Of a DNA stretch of 51,225 bases, positions 24,935 to 34,254 are shown piece after piece. Location of the stretch: the NCBI GenBank assembly GCA_020629335.1, contig JAHDDN010000002.1, positions 1 through 51,225 of the forward strand, written 5' to 3'. The stretch is from Chitinophagales bacterium (GTDB taxonomy: Bacteria; Bacteroidota; Bacteroidia; Chitinophagales; UBA2359). Each line of letters starts with the position of its first letter. Position 1 is the first letter of the stretch. The translations under genes and the position numbers were made by a program. The notes under the pieces were generated by a model. The model saw only the letters and a list, made by a program, of their open reading frames with translations, had not been told where the DNA came from and searched no databases.

Positions 24935-27634
24935 TTAGTTTAAAATATTTTTAGATTTCAAAAGTGAAATATCCAGCTTATTGAATCTAGTTGTTAGGGA
25001 TTTAATTATTTTATTTTCTGATTCAGGACTCCAATAAATTTTCAATTCATTTCTAGCTCTAGTAATTGCGGTATAAAAAATATTATGAGTAATCAACTCT
25101 TCGACCTCATTATTTATTACGACCTTAACTGAATTATATTCTAGCCCCTGAGCTTTGTGAATTGAAACCGCGTATGCAACTTGAAAGGGCACGACCGAAT
25201 CGCTAGAAGTTTCATCATCATCTGTGCTTCCATATTTTTTTACTGTAAATCGAATAACTGATTTATCACTTTTATCACAATCTAATAATTCCAGATCTTC
25301 GAAAATAACATCTAACTCGTTTAAAACGGTATCAATTTCAATATCAAATTGAATTTCATTCTCAATTAAAACTATATCAAGAATTCTCCCTTTTAAATTA
25401 TTGTACAACAAAGAACCAAATCTTTGATTTTCATTAAATAAAATCGGATCATTTTTTTTGTAGATCTCAACTCCCCATTCTATTGATTCATGTGGATTAC
25501 TTGATTGAAGAAATCTATTAATATTATTTATTCCGTATAAACCATCATAATTTAAACAGAGAATGATTTCATCATCTTTATGATTTTCAAATATCGAATC
25601 ATCTAAAGTCACAGAGTAATTTCGTTTGGTTGATAACTCCATTATATTATCTTCAATTTTTCTTACTCTGCTCCAATAAGTTAATAAATCCTCATTATTA
25701 CTTCGATATGGTTTAGTCAATTCAAATATTGATTTTTCGTTTATAAACGAACGAACAATACTAAACCAATTACCAAACCTAATGGATTCAATTTGGTAAA
25801 TATCCCCAACAAGAATTAATAACTGAAAAGTCCCTTTATTTAAAATCTTAAGCATCATTGAATTGCTTACAGTGCTACATTCATCAATAAAAACTATGTT
25901 ATAATCAGTTTTGTTATTGTAATTCGAAAGGAATTTTGCAATAGTTTTAAACTCACAATCTGGAGCACTTACCCTCCTATTTAAATTATCAACCGCTGGA
26001 TTTGTATTCGCCATAAATAGTTTCTTCTCATTTTTAAAGAAATTTGCTATGTGGTTGATCATTGTAGATTTACCTGTACCAGCAGCTCCATAAATCAAAG
26101 CAACTTTAGAGTCTTCAAATAGTGAAGTTAGTGACTTTTTTTTCTCTTCACAATCTACATTTGAAATTCCAGATTGAAGCCATGCAGTTATCGAATTTTT
26201 ATAATTCTTAAGACCTACTGAGGAGAAATCAACTAATTTCTTTACAATTTCAACTGCAGCAAATTCGTAACCTTTAATATAAAAGTGATTTTTATATTGT
26301 TCGATACTCCGATGCTTGTGTTTAGAGTAAAGTAATTGGTTATGCTTAGAAACTAGAGCGTTTATATCCTTAAAGTGTTTAACCTCAGATATTGGCGTAT
26401 ACAACATCCCTTTTATTTCAGTATTGTTTTTTATATATCTTGCAAACAACTCATGCTCCCTTCCATTAAATTCAATACAATCATACAAATGAGTTAGTTT
26501 TGGATTATGATTTACCAATGAAGAGTTAAAAGGCATTTCATCAAATGGCAAACACCCATATAAAAGAAACAAGTTAGAAAGCTTAGGGCATTGCTCGTTA
26601 TTTCTTTGTTTCTTAATTATTCTATTTTTTAGCTTATATAGGAGGTACTTTACAACGTTAGTTCCAGCTGATTCGCTTCTACAAATAGCCCTACACCTAT
26701 CAAGAATTGGAAAGAAATTTTGAACTTTAGTACGCTCCTTTATTATTTTTTTTACAAGATTATAATATTCGTCATCAGATAGAATTAAATCAACCAAATT
26801 ATTTTTTGTTGCCTTAATAAATTTCATCAATTCATGATATTCTTTATTATTCGTATTTAACTTTGGATGAGTACCAAAAATATCTGCAAAATTATTTAAT
26901 TCACAAGGCCTAATAGAAACTTCCCAATTATCAATAATTTGAATTGGCATTTTCTTGCCCATTATCTCAATGTTAGATTTACTAACTGTCAATTTTACAG
27001 CATAATTATGCGAGAGCTCAAGATTAGTAAATGCAATTATTCGATCAAACTTACTTACATTATCAATTGCTCTATTAAATGTCACTTCGTAGTAAACATT
27101 AAGATCAACAAAAAATGGTTTGATTTTTTGAATATAGTATCTATCAACGTATTTAATTTTCTTTCTAGAATTGAGACCATTATTTATTTGATCTGCTATT
27201 TTTCTATAATATTCAGATAAAGAAGAATCTTGGTTTAAGGGAAATGAATTTAAATTTTGTAATAAACTGATATTAAATTTTGTTTGAACATGGTCTCTTA
27301 TTCTAATGAGATATTCAAAATACTTAATCATTAAACGTTCAGAATTTTCTTCATCCGGAGTGTAATGTGATATTGTTATTTGTAATAACTGATGAAATCG
27401 GTAAAGGAACTTTAATTGCCCCCTAGTCTTAATATATCTTATTGATTCTTTAATATTCTTATAAGAATTATCTATATCTTCTCCTTTTGCAAATTCCTTA
27501 AGTGCAATATGTTCTACAAAATTTCTAAGATGAGAAATAATATTTTGCGATACCAATCCTCTCTCACTATTTGATTTAATATTAGAACAGATAACTTTAT
27601 TAATATCTAATATTTGTTGATCAATTCTTTTCAT
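24935..27634 (-). CDS. SF1 helicase with N-terminal HEPN-like motif
   Basis: An 899-aa protein. The C-terminal ~400 residues are a superfamily 1 helicase of the RecD/UvrD_C_2 kind: Walker A GAAGTGKS (516-523), Walker B IDECS (583-587), motif III GDIYQIES (610-617), motif IV TKPYRSN (640-646), and the C-terminal motifs SIHKAQGLEY and FYTAITRARNEL. The N-terminal ~500 residues are helical and start with a segment holding R37-N38-x3-H42 (LRNFVEHIAL). That is the R-x4-H pattern of HEPN ribonuclease sites, with Asn after Arg as in active members. If real, this would be an RNase-helicase fusion, as in several phage-defence proteins; the HEPN call is mine and untested. Very AT-rich compared with the mobilization genes. 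Confidence 0.8.
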   Translation of the reverse strand: MKRIDQQILDINKVICSNIKSNSERGLVSQNIISHLRNFVEHIALKEFAKGEDIDNSYKNIKESIRYIKTRGQLKFLYRFHQLLQITISHYTPDEENSERLMIKYFEYLIRIRDHVQTKFNISLLQNLNSFPLNQDSSLSEYYRKIADQINNGLNSRKKIKYVDRYYIQKIKPFFVDLNVYYEVTFNRAIDNVSKFDRIIAFTNLELSHNYAVKLTVSKSNIEIMGKKMPIQIIDNWEVSIRPCELNNFADIFGTHPKLNTNNKEYHELMKFIKATKNNLVDLILSDDEYYNLVKKIIKERTKVQNFFPILDRCRAICRSESAGTNVVKYLLYKLKNRIIKKQRNNEQCPKLSNLFLLYGCLPFDEMPFNSSLVNHNPKLTHLYDCIEFNGREHELFARYIKNNTEIKGMLYTPISEVKHFKDINALVSKHNQLLYSKHKHRSIEQYKNHFYIKGYEFAAVEIVKKLVDFSSVGLKNYKNSITAWLQSGISNVDCEEKKKSLTSLFEDSKVALIYGAAGTGKSTMINHIANFFKNEKKLFMANTNPAVDNLNRRVSAPDCEFKTIAKFLSNYNNKTDYNIVFIDECSTVSNSMMLKILNKGTFQLLILVGDIYQIESIRFGNWFSIVRSFINEKSIFELTKPYRSNNEDLLTYWSRVRKIEDNIMELSTKRNYSVTLDDSIFENHKDDEIILCLNYDGLYGINNINRFLQSSNPHESIEWGVEIYKKNDPILFNENQRFGSLLYNNLKGRILDIVLIENEIQFDIEIDTVLNELDVIFEDLELLDCDKSDKSVIRFTVKKYGSTDDDETSSDSVVPFQVAYAVSIHKAQGLEYNSVKVVINNEVEELITHNIFYTAITRARNELKIYWSPESENKIIKSLTTRFNKLDISLLKSKNILN

Positions 27635-27804
27635 GCTTTGATTTTTTACAGCTTATTAAATTAGTCAATAAAAGTGAATTGAATATCCATTGAAATTCAG
27701 GATCAATAATTGGGCTTGGATGGAATACCACTTTATGGTAAGATTTATTATATTTTTCAATATGAAAAACTAATAACAAACTATGGCATTTTAACTTGTT
27801 ACTT

Positions 27805-29421
27805 TCATTTACATTGTTTTAAAATATTACAAACTTCCACTACTGTGTCGCACCATCGTGAACTCACTTTTGAAAAATTATCCTTTCCCTTTTTGGGAGC
27901 ACCTTTCCCGAGTCCGAACTCTCGATTTTTTTTATGGTATTTTGCATTAAATTTACCAATTGGAACTAGCCAAGGCTTTAAGTCAAGGCTGAGTTTCTTG
28001 TTCAGCATACAAGGATTATTCGTCGCCCATCTGATGATATCTTTTTTTGATTCGATACTGTCCTTCTCACTAAATTTTAGTGGCTTATTAAGTCTTTGAA
28101 ACACCTCTTCAGGCGTTAGATTTGATTCTTTAATATTTAGATTCGAGTTTTTAAGTTGAACCTTGAGATCAATAATTAACTTTTTGATTTTTTCTTTTTG
28201 GGTTTTAAAGTCTTCCCTATCAATGATGCCATCAACCAGTAATTCTGTTAAACGATTCTTTTTTCTCTCTGCCTTAACTAACTCTTTCTTTTGGTTTTCC
28301 CTTACTAATCGTTTTTGATCATTGTCTTCTTTTGAGTTTTTAGAAATGACTTCCAAAGCAAGTTTTAAAAATTCATCCCCAACCTTGAGCTTTTCAAAAT
28401 TCTTCTGAATTTGCTTTTCTAGATCAGCATGATTTATTCGGTGATGTTTTTGCGTACAGCTTTTGTATTTCTTTCTGCCAGTACAGAAATAATATCGATA
28501 CTTCTTATCATTCTTTTCCCTACACTCGCCTGTTATCTGACATCCACAATTCCCACAACGAAAAATTCCTTTATAAGACTCAAAGTATTTAGTACTTTGA
28601 TCTCTTGAGTTTTTGGATATCATCTCCCCTACTTTTTCAAATTCCTCTGCAGTTACCATAGGCTTGTGCTTGCCTACATTTACCATTCCTGCCCACTTTA
28701 TAACGCCTTTATAAAATGGATTATGAAAGATTTTATAGACTAAACTTCTACTTATAGGTGTACCACCAGCTCGCTTTCTCTTCGGGGTAATAATCTTCCA
28801 TTGATTCATAGCAATGTCATGAATTTGACCCACATTATATTTGCCTGTCAGCATTAAATCCCACAGCCGACGTATAAGAGGAAAATATTTCTTGTCAATT
28901 TTTATATCTCTGTCATAAGGACAATTATAATACCCTATTGGCGCGCAACTCGGATAATGGCCATTCTGAAATTTGCTCACCATCCCCCTTCTTACATCCC
29001 TCCTAAGCTTTCTGATATACTCATTTGCCATAGCCGACTCGACAGACATCAATAAGGCATTGTCTTCTGGATTATATTCTCTTACGCTTGTAATAATTTT
29101 CTTTATGACTTCCTTTTGCAGAAGCCATTTAATATTCGCACTATCAACTGGATTTCTGCTAAGCCTATCAAACGAATAACTCAAAATGGCATTTGCTTTA
29201 CCAGTTTTGAGCATCTTTATCATTCGATTAAAGCCTTCTCGCTTCATCGGTTCTTTAGCAGATTTAGACTCCGAGATTATCTCAACTATTTCTAAACCTC
29301 GTCTTTCTGCTATCTCTAGCATGAGGTTCTGTTGATCTTCAAGCGATCTGATCTGCTTGTCCGAAGTATCGGTACTTTTTCTGAGATAAAGCACATACTT
29401 ATTCTCGTTAAACTGGTTCAT
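27805..29421 (-). CDS. Large serine recombinase
   Basis: A 538-aa integrase-type recombinase. The catalytic domain begins with YLRKSTD (Ser16) and contains SYSFDRLSRNPVD and ESAMANEYIRKLRRDVRRGM. The Recombinase domain lies at about 160-270 (YKIFHNPFYKGVIKWAG). A C4 zinc ribbon is at about 289-325 (RCGNCGCQITGEC...YFC...C). A coiled coil follows at about 365-430. Length is normal for the family. Such enzymes integrate their own elements, so its presence inside a tyrosine-recombinase element suggests a nested insertion or a captured gene. It is preceded by a 49-aa ORF and a RadC-type gene on the same strand. Confidence 0.9.
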   Translation of the reverse strand: MNQFNENKYVLYLRKSTDTSDKQIRSLEDQQNLMLEIAERRGLEIVEIISESKSAKEPMKREGFNRMIKMLKTGKANAILSYSFDRLSRNPVDSANIKWLLQKEVIKKIITSVREYNPEDNALLMSVESAMANEYIRKLRRDVRRGMVSKFQNGHYPSCAPIGYYNCPYDRDIKIDKKYFPLIRRLWDLMLTGKYNVGQIHDIAMNQWKIITPKRKRAGGTPISRSLVYKIFHNPFYKGVIKWAGMVNVGKHKPMVTAEEFEKVGEMISKNSRDQSTKYFESYKGIFRCGNCGCQITGECREKNDKKYRYYFCTGRKKYKSCTQKHHRINHADLEKQIQKNFEKLKVGDEFLKLALEVISKNSKEDNDQKRLVRENQKKELVKAERKKNRLTELLVDGIIDREDFKTQKEKIKKLIIDLKVQLKNSNLNIKESNLTPEEVFQRLNKPLKFSEKDSIESKKDIIRWATNNPCMLNKKLSLDLKPWLVPIGKFNAKYHKKNREFGLGKGAPKKGKDNFSKVSSRWCDTVVEVCNILKQCK

Positions 29422-29488
29422 GGCTTGGGTGATGAAGGGCTAATAACATTGTAATCATTTCAGGAAAAATATACATCCATTTAAGAGG

Positions 29489-29638
29489 CTATTTCTTTAA
29501 AACGTCATCTACTTCAAGCTTTACATAGAGGATCAACTTCCGAAATTCTTTGAGCGCTTCATTTCGAGTTAGCATTAAGCCTGTTCTATGTTTCCATAGC
29601 TTCTGAAAACGCTTCAACTGCCCGCTTGTGATTTGCAT
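29489..29638 (-). CDS. Small protein paired with large serine recombinase
   Basis: A 49-aa ATG ORF reading MQITSGQLKRFQKLWKHRTG...RNEALKEFRKLILYVKLEVDDV. It is a short amphipathic helical protein of a type often seen next to recombinases and in Bacteroidota mobile elements (pattern: LKxFxxLW...L...EAL...xKLI). It lies 67 bp upstream of the recombinase on the same strand. Function unknown. Confidence 0.6.
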   Translation of the reverse strand: MQITSGQLKRFQKLWKHRTGLMLTRNEALKEFRKLILYVKLEVDDVLKK

Positions 29639-29696
29639 GGTTTTATTATTAATAAATACACCCCTTCTCTAACACCATCAACATTCAAAGCCCAAA

Positions 29697-29721
29697 TTAA
29701 AAAAGGCCTAAATAAGGCCTT
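29697..29721 (-). terminator. Terminator overlapping the end of the RadC-type gene
   Basis: On the minus strand, AAGGCC-TTATTTA-GGCCTT followed by T residues. The stem arms are 29716-29721 and 29703-29708. The hairpin begins inside the last codons of the RadC-type gene, a compact terminator that separates it from the recombinase genes. Confidence 0.7.
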
Positions 29722-30166
29722 CGTCTTTGAAAGAGTAATACCCTTCTTTCGTAATGATGAGATGATCAAGCACTCTAACCTCTAATAACTCCCCTCCTCC
29801 AACAAGCTTCTTCGTTATAGCTATATCTGCTTTTGACGGATTAAGATTTCCTGAGGGGTGATTATGAGCCAGAATAATGGAACTAGCCCTGCCTTTAATG
29901 GCACAGGAAAAAATTATTTTAGGATCAACTACGGTTCCAGCTACACCTCCTTTTGAGGCTACGAATTTTCCCAAAATGGTATTAGATTGATCTAAAAGTA
30001 AAATCACAAACTCTTCGAGTAATTCAATGCTTGATGACCAATGATTTCTCAAAACATTATAGGCATCTCTTGAAGAAGAAATTTGTTGCCTTTCCCTTCT
30101 TTGAACTGGATTATTGTAGTGGAGTTCAATTTCAGCAATGGTGCTTAATTTTTCTTTCGTACTCAT
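29708..30166 (-). CDS. RadC-type JAB/MPN domain protein
   Basis: A 152-aa single-domain RadC protein. The metal motif is AHNHPSGNLNPSKAD (H-x-H-x7-S-x2-D), followed by LLEVRVLDHLIITKEGYYSFKDEG, the canonical family ending. It lacks the N-terminal helix-hairpin-helix of full-length RadC, as is normal for mobile-element versions. Its biochemical role is not established. It is the second JAMM protein in this element, far closer to the family standard than the one at 23059. Confidence 0.9.
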   Translation of the reverse strand: MSTKEKLSTIAEIELHYNNPVQRRERQQISSSRDAYNVLRNHWSSSIELLEEFVILLLDQSNTILGKFVASKGGVAGTVVDPKIIFSCAIKGRASSIILAHNHPSGNLNPSKADIAITKKLVGGGELLEVRVLDHLIITKEGYYSFKDEGLI

Positions 30167-30468
30167 TTTATAAATTTTGAGCCTTCAGAAAATAAATCTG
30201 ATAATGAACCAAGTTGGAGACTTGTACTAGCTTGGTTTATGTTTCAAGCACCGCGAGATTTAGTTAGTTTTGCTTTCAATTTTAAAAGAGAAGAAGTAAA
30301 AATTCAGGCCATTTAAATTCCGCCCATAGCACAGTTTAGAATCAAGTCCCAAAAGAAAATTGACAAAAATTGATTTCAGTTTAAATTTTTAGTTCTGGTA
30401 AAATAAAAGTTGGACGAGGGGTTTTGCTTATTCAAAGCCCTTCGTTCTTTTTATTTACCCCATTTCTT
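30167..30468. other. Non-coding gap with small inverted repeat
   Basis: No ORF is supported. AACCAAG (30207-30213) and CTTGGTT (30231-30237) form a small hairpin in a segment (about 30205-30290) that looks like a degraded repeat. An imperfect hairpin (GGGGTTTTG...CAAAGCCC) lies shortly before the next gene. Confidence 0.4.
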
Positions 30469-30699
30469 ATGAAGAATTTCATTCGTGTTGTTAAGCCTAT
30501 TCATAACTATAAAAGAAAATACCACCTTTACCCTGGCGCTTATATCAATCTTGATGAAGCGGTAAAATCTATGATTAAACTCTTAAGGTTTGAGTATGAA
30601 AAAGACCCCGAAGTAATTGAAGGCGATTTGGAAAAACTGTACACCATCGATGCAGAGTACTTTAGTGCCTCAGAAAGAAATCACAAATGCCAAAAATAG
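30469..30699 (+). CDS. Small hypothetical protein
   Basis: A 76-aa basic protein (MKNFIRVVKPIHNYKRKYHL...). No recognised motif. The ATG at 30469 is preferred over an upstream codon at 30424, which would add an unlikely hydrophobic head. Middle region DEAVKSMIKLLRFEYEKDPEVIEGDLEKLY is helical. It stands alone on the + strand. Confidence 0.5.
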   Translation: MKNFIRVVKPIHNYKRKYHLYPGAYINLDEAVKSMIKLLRFEYEKDPEVIEGDLEKLYTIDAEYFSASERNHKCQK

Positions 30700-30725
30700 T
30701 TAAAAGACTACCTCCACCTGCTAAA

Positions 30726-30983
30726 TTATATTTCTGGTTTTTTATTCATTTTTAAGATTTTAATAATTCCTGCACTCAGTAAGGCTATGAGCGTGGAAAG
30801 AACAATTAAAAAATTAGATAGTGGATCAATCAAATTCGTGAAAAATTCTGACTGAAAGAATTCAGTTAGTTTCTCTCTAAAAACAAATACAGAAAAGGCC
30901 AACAAACCGATAAATAAAAGAACAAGAATGATTACAATTCTTTTTCCAAGCCAGTTGAGCAAATGATAAAATTTCTTTTTCAT
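30726..30983 (-). CDS. Small two-TM membrane protein
   Basis: An 85-aa protein. A basic N-terminus (MKKKFYHLLNWLGKR) precedes a TM helix (16-33). A second hydrophobic helix lies at about 53-75, and the C-terminus is Lys-rich. Not recognised. It converges with the 76-aa gene. Confidence 0.65.
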   Translation of the reverse strand: MKKKFYHLLNWLGKRIVIILVLLFIGLLAFSVFVFREKLTEFFQSEFFTNLIDPLSNFLIVLSTLIALLSAGIIKILKMNKKPEI

Positions 30984-30999
30984 AGTTCTTAATTTAATA

Positions 31000-31138
31000 A
31001 TTTGATAGAATTATTGAAGTATGATAATCTGCTTGTGTGAACATTAAGATGGTTTTAGTTCTTCCATACTTAATTGTTCCAACTAAGTAATTGGTTCTTA
31101 CTTAGTATGGCAGTGATACCTCAGTCACTGCCTTTTTT
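31000..31138 (+). ncRNA. Candidate small RNA ending in a rho-independent terminator
   Basis: A 478-bp gap (30984-31461) without ORFs holds a perfect hairpin, CTAAGTAA/TTACTTAG (31083-31090, 31098-31105). It is followed 3 bp later by a perfect terminator, GGCAGTGA/TCACTGCC with TTTTTT (31109-31138). No + strand gene ends nearby; the nearest stop is 31/400 bp away at 30699, with an opposite-strand gene between. A short independent transcript is therefore likely. The 5' end is not defined; 31000 is a guess. Confidence 0.45.
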
Positions 31139-31461
31139 AAGTCATCATTATATTCTGAAAATTTGATATGATTAAATGAGTCGTTAACAAATAAAGGCAA
31201 TGATTTCAAACATCATTTTCAACGCAGTACATATGAAACATAATTATATATGTAATAGTTTCATTCGTTATAAATAAAAACACCTTTGTAAGATTTCTAC
31301 CAAAACATGATCATCAAGGAATAAAAAAGGAAGAAATATGACTCCTATACTGCGTATAAATACGCAATTATTTCTCTTGGAGTAAATATTTCCGCAAAGC
31401 CAAGGTGACTTTTTCTTATTCGAGACACTCATTAGTACATTGTTCACTAAAACTGTTTACT

Positions 31462-32838
31462 ATGAAATTTATCTTTTTTCTAGGGTTCATAATTTTTACT
31501 GCACCATTTACTCTCTTTTGCCAAGATGAGACTTTAATTGAAATCAACTTTATTGAAAATCAAGATTTACCAGAACTTGATAATCTTCTCAAGAAGAATA
31601 CGTACAGGATTAAAATCAGTAACATCAATCGCTTTGTTTACGATATCAGCTCTGAACTGAGTGAGAAAAACCTTCATACAGAATTACCTTCTATTTTTTC
31701 AAATTTCAAATTGCCTCCATTCCTTCAGCTAAAAACTCCTATACAGGGAGCTGAAACTCTATCTGGAGTAAGTCCAGGAATTGATGAAAAAATAAATGGA
31801 GAAATGAGAACCACTTTATTTAATGAAGCATTTGAACCTCATGACACTGTTTTCTTAAGTACTATCTATAAGGCATTTTCTGGCATGCCAGTACTCGACA
31901 ATTTTCTAAATCATCTAGCCCTTGATTGTTCTTCCAGTTTCGATGAAATATCAACTAAGGTTAAAGTTGCTACAGAACTATATTTAGACGCGCCTCAATC
32001 TAATCAGCACGAATTATTAAAAAATGATCTTCTTTTCCTTATCCTCGGCATTGATTTGATTAAGGAGAGTATAAAAGATACAAGAAAGGCATTTATGAAC
32101 TCAGATTCAATTCTTACCAAGAATGATACCCTTTGGATAAGTAAATCTTTAACGCTCATAGACTCTCTTAATTCTCAAGATGCACAGGCAAAATATATTA
32201 AATTCTTAGAAAAATATGAACAGTTTAATGAAGCCAATTTCTCATTTGTAAGTCCTCCATTCAAGCCAGATGCGGACTTTATTGATATTAACCTAAAAGT
32301 ATCGGCAGAAAAATTGACTACTTGTAATAAACAGAAGGAAATCAAGCTTAAAAAATCCTATCCTGTAAAAGGAGGCCTTAAAATTGATTATAGTGTTGGT
32401 GCTTTTAGTTCTTTCTCTAAAGACGATGATTTCTTTGGTAGAAAATTAAATTACATTTCTGTTGATTCATCATACTCTCAAATTGTTTCCAGCAATGCAG
32501 GAAGTAGAGCCTTACTTTCTATAGGAGCACTTGCTCATATTTATAAGAGAAACACTTCTAAAAATTTCAGATTCGCGGGGAGCATAGGTATGAGTACCAC
32601 TTCAGGCTTTGATAATATTAATCTTCATGGTGGATTATCAGGTCTAGTTGGCAAAAAAAATAGAGCCATAATTACGATTGGTCTTACACTTAGAGAAGCA
32701 GAAATTCTCGATCGAAACTATGCTTATGATACTAATTACTTAACATCTTTTTTACCTGAAACTCCTCCTTCTATTGGTATATTTCCAAAATTCGGTTGGT
32801 TTGTAAGTTTCACCTATAACCTCAGCAAAAAGACATAA
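31462..32838 (+). CDS. Secreted or outer-membrane protein of unknown function
   Basis: A 458-aa protein with a signal peptide (MKFIFFLGFIIFTAPFTLFC, then QDETL). The ATG at 31462 was chosen; an upstream TTG would put the signal in the middle. The middle (about 60-290) is mixed helical. The last ~130 residues are strand-rich, with alternating patterns ending WFVSFTYNLSKKT, an aromatic-strand ending like outer-membrane beta-barrels. No domain recognised. Cargo gene next to the integrase, converging on it with an 8-bp gap. Confidence 0.7.
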   Translation: MKFIFFLGFIIFTAPFTLFCQDETLIEINFIENQDLPELDNLLKKNTYRIKISNINRFVYDISSELSEKNLHTELPSIFSNFKLPPFLQLKTPIQGAETLSGVSPGIDEKINGEMRTTLFNEAFEPHDTVFLSTIYKAFSGMPVLDNFLNHLALDCSSSFDEISTKVKVATELYLDAPQSNQHELLKNDLLFLILGIDLIKESIKDTRKAFMNSDSILTKNDTLWISKSLTLIDSLNSQDAQAKYIKFLEKYEQFNEANFSFVSPPFKPDADFIDINLKVSAEKLTTCNKQKEIKLKKSYPVKGGLKIDYSVGAFSSFSKDDDFFGRKLNYISVDSSYSQIVSSNAGSRALLSIGALAHIYKRNTSKNFRFAGSIGMSTTSGFDNINLHGGLSGLVGKKNRAIITIGLTLREAEILDRNYAYDTNYLTSFLPETPPSIGIFPKFGWFVSFTYNLSKKT

Positions 32839-32846
32839 AAGACTTT

Positions 32847-34124
32847 CTAAAAATTCAGAACTTTTTCAAGGGCATTGTCTTCATCATCATGAATAAAATG
32901 GCTCTGGTAATTGATAGTTGTAGAAATATTTGAATGCCGATAGAGCTTTTGTAAAATCTCTATCGGTATTTTAGACCCTCCAATAGTTGCAAAACTGTGT
33001 CTTGCTATATGACAGGTTACGGTGGATTTAATACTTACATATTCTGCTATTTGTTTTAGTAATCCATTTAATCTCTTCGTATTCCTCGTTATACTTTTAT
33101 AAATCTCTTTTTCATCTGTCAGATTAACGTTTTTCATTTCTGGAAAAATAAAATCATCATTCCCTGATAAATCTCTTTTATAGTGCTCTAATAGCTTCAA
33201 TGCCTTATCAGGAATTTTAAGCGATAAAGATTTCTTATTCTTCCCCATCTGATAATAAAGCCTCCCCTCTTTTATATCACTCCATTTCAAATTTAAGGCA
33301 TCAGAAATCCTTTGCCCTCCTAAATAAAATAACCACAGCCAAACTCGTCTTGCGTGATCCCAATCTGGCTTATGACTTAAATCAGCATTCTCTAATTTTT
33401 TTACCTCTTTTTCCGTCAAGCCTTTCTTTTGCGTTTGCGGAAATCGTATCACTATCTTTCCCTTTCCAAATGGATAATATTTTCTTTCTACAATTCCTTC
33501 TCTAATAGCAAGATTAAAAATAGTTCTAATTACTACTAAATGATTTTGGATTGTTCTTTCCGATACTTCTCTAAATTTTATTTCATCAGAATTCTTTTCT
33601 TTAAAAGGCTTACCTTTTGTTTCTAAACTCGTTTTAAATCTATTGAGAAGGGTTGGCGTGATTTCATTAAATGGCATTTGCGATTGCCCCAAGTATTTTT
33701 TGAAATATTCGATTCTTGGCTTATCAGCACTTAACTGAGAAAACTTCTTTCTTAACTCTAAATTTATCAGGTATTCTCCTGCTACAACAAAGAAGTCATT
33801 TACTCCTTTTTCTCCTTTAACTAACGACTTTATATACTTAGCAGAAACTGTCTTTTCTCCTTTAGTTTCGGCCTCAATTAATTTATCATTGGCCTCAGCT
33901 AGTTTCTTGGCTATTAAATGATTTATTCTTACAGAATTTGGATGCGATTTTTTGACTCGTGCATTTTTAGCATCCCAGTACTTTAATTCAATTTGCTGTC
34001 CGATATAGAAAAAGCTAGATTTTCTGTTCTGGGTAATTCTTATAGCTATTGGATAACGCCCTTGGCTGTTTTTCTTTCTTCGGAGGATTGCTTTTATCGA
34101 GGCCATAACATGATTTATTTCCAT
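32847..34124 (-). CDS. int: Tyrosine recombinase (element integrase)
   Basis: A 425-aa phage-type integrase. The N-terminal arm-binding and SAM-like core-binding domains (about 7-105 and 108-210) are of the Bacteroidota phage_int_SAM_5 type. The catalytic domain has R272 (GGQRISDAL), a likely Lys in MGKNKK, H372-x2-R375 (HIARHS), H397 (YRHSNI) and nucleophile Y406 (TINYQSHF), so the set is complete. The start is ATG 34124 or Met7 (34106). It sits 130 bp from the right attachment repeat, and the arm-type repeats at 34137-34159 lie right before its start, so binding there could also repress it. It is at the end away from the intact tRNA. Confidence 0.95.
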   Translation of the reverse strand: MEINHVMASIKAILRRKKNSQGRYPIAIRITQNRKSSFFYIGQQIELKYWDAKNARVKKSHPNSVRINHLIAKKLAEANDKLIEAETKGEKTVSAKYIKSLVKGEKGVNDFFVVAGEYLINLELRKKFSQLSADKPRIEYFKKYLGQSQMPFNEITPTLLNRFKTSLETKGKPFKEKNSDEIKFREVSERTIQNHLVVIRTIFNLAIREGIVERKYYPFGKGKIVIRFPQTQKKGLTEKEVKKLENADLSHKPDWDHARRVWLWLFYLGGQRISDALNLKWSDIKEGRLYYQMGKNKKSLSLKIPDKALKLLEHYKRDLSGNDDFIFPEMKNVNLTDEKEIYKSITRNTKRLNGLLKQIAEYVSIKSTVTCHIARHSFATIGGSKIPIEILQKLYRHSNISTTINYQSHFIHDDEDNALEKVLNF

Positions 34125-34136
34125 TTATGAAACATG

Positions 34137-34159
34137 GGTACAACATAGGTACAACATTT
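34137..34159. repeat. Right arm-type direct repeats (GGTACAACAT x2)
   Basis: A 23-bp block identical to 237-259 and in the same orientation, 12 bp upstream of the integrase ATG and 95 bp inside the right attachment repeat. It is probably an integrase arm site and may overlap the integrase promoter. Confidence 0.75.
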
Positions 34160-34254
34160 TGCGATTTTACCTGTCTCAATATAAGGCCAAATAATGCTAT
34201 TTTATTGAAAATATGCCGTTTTTAGGGCATTTTGAAGTATTTAAATTCATTATT

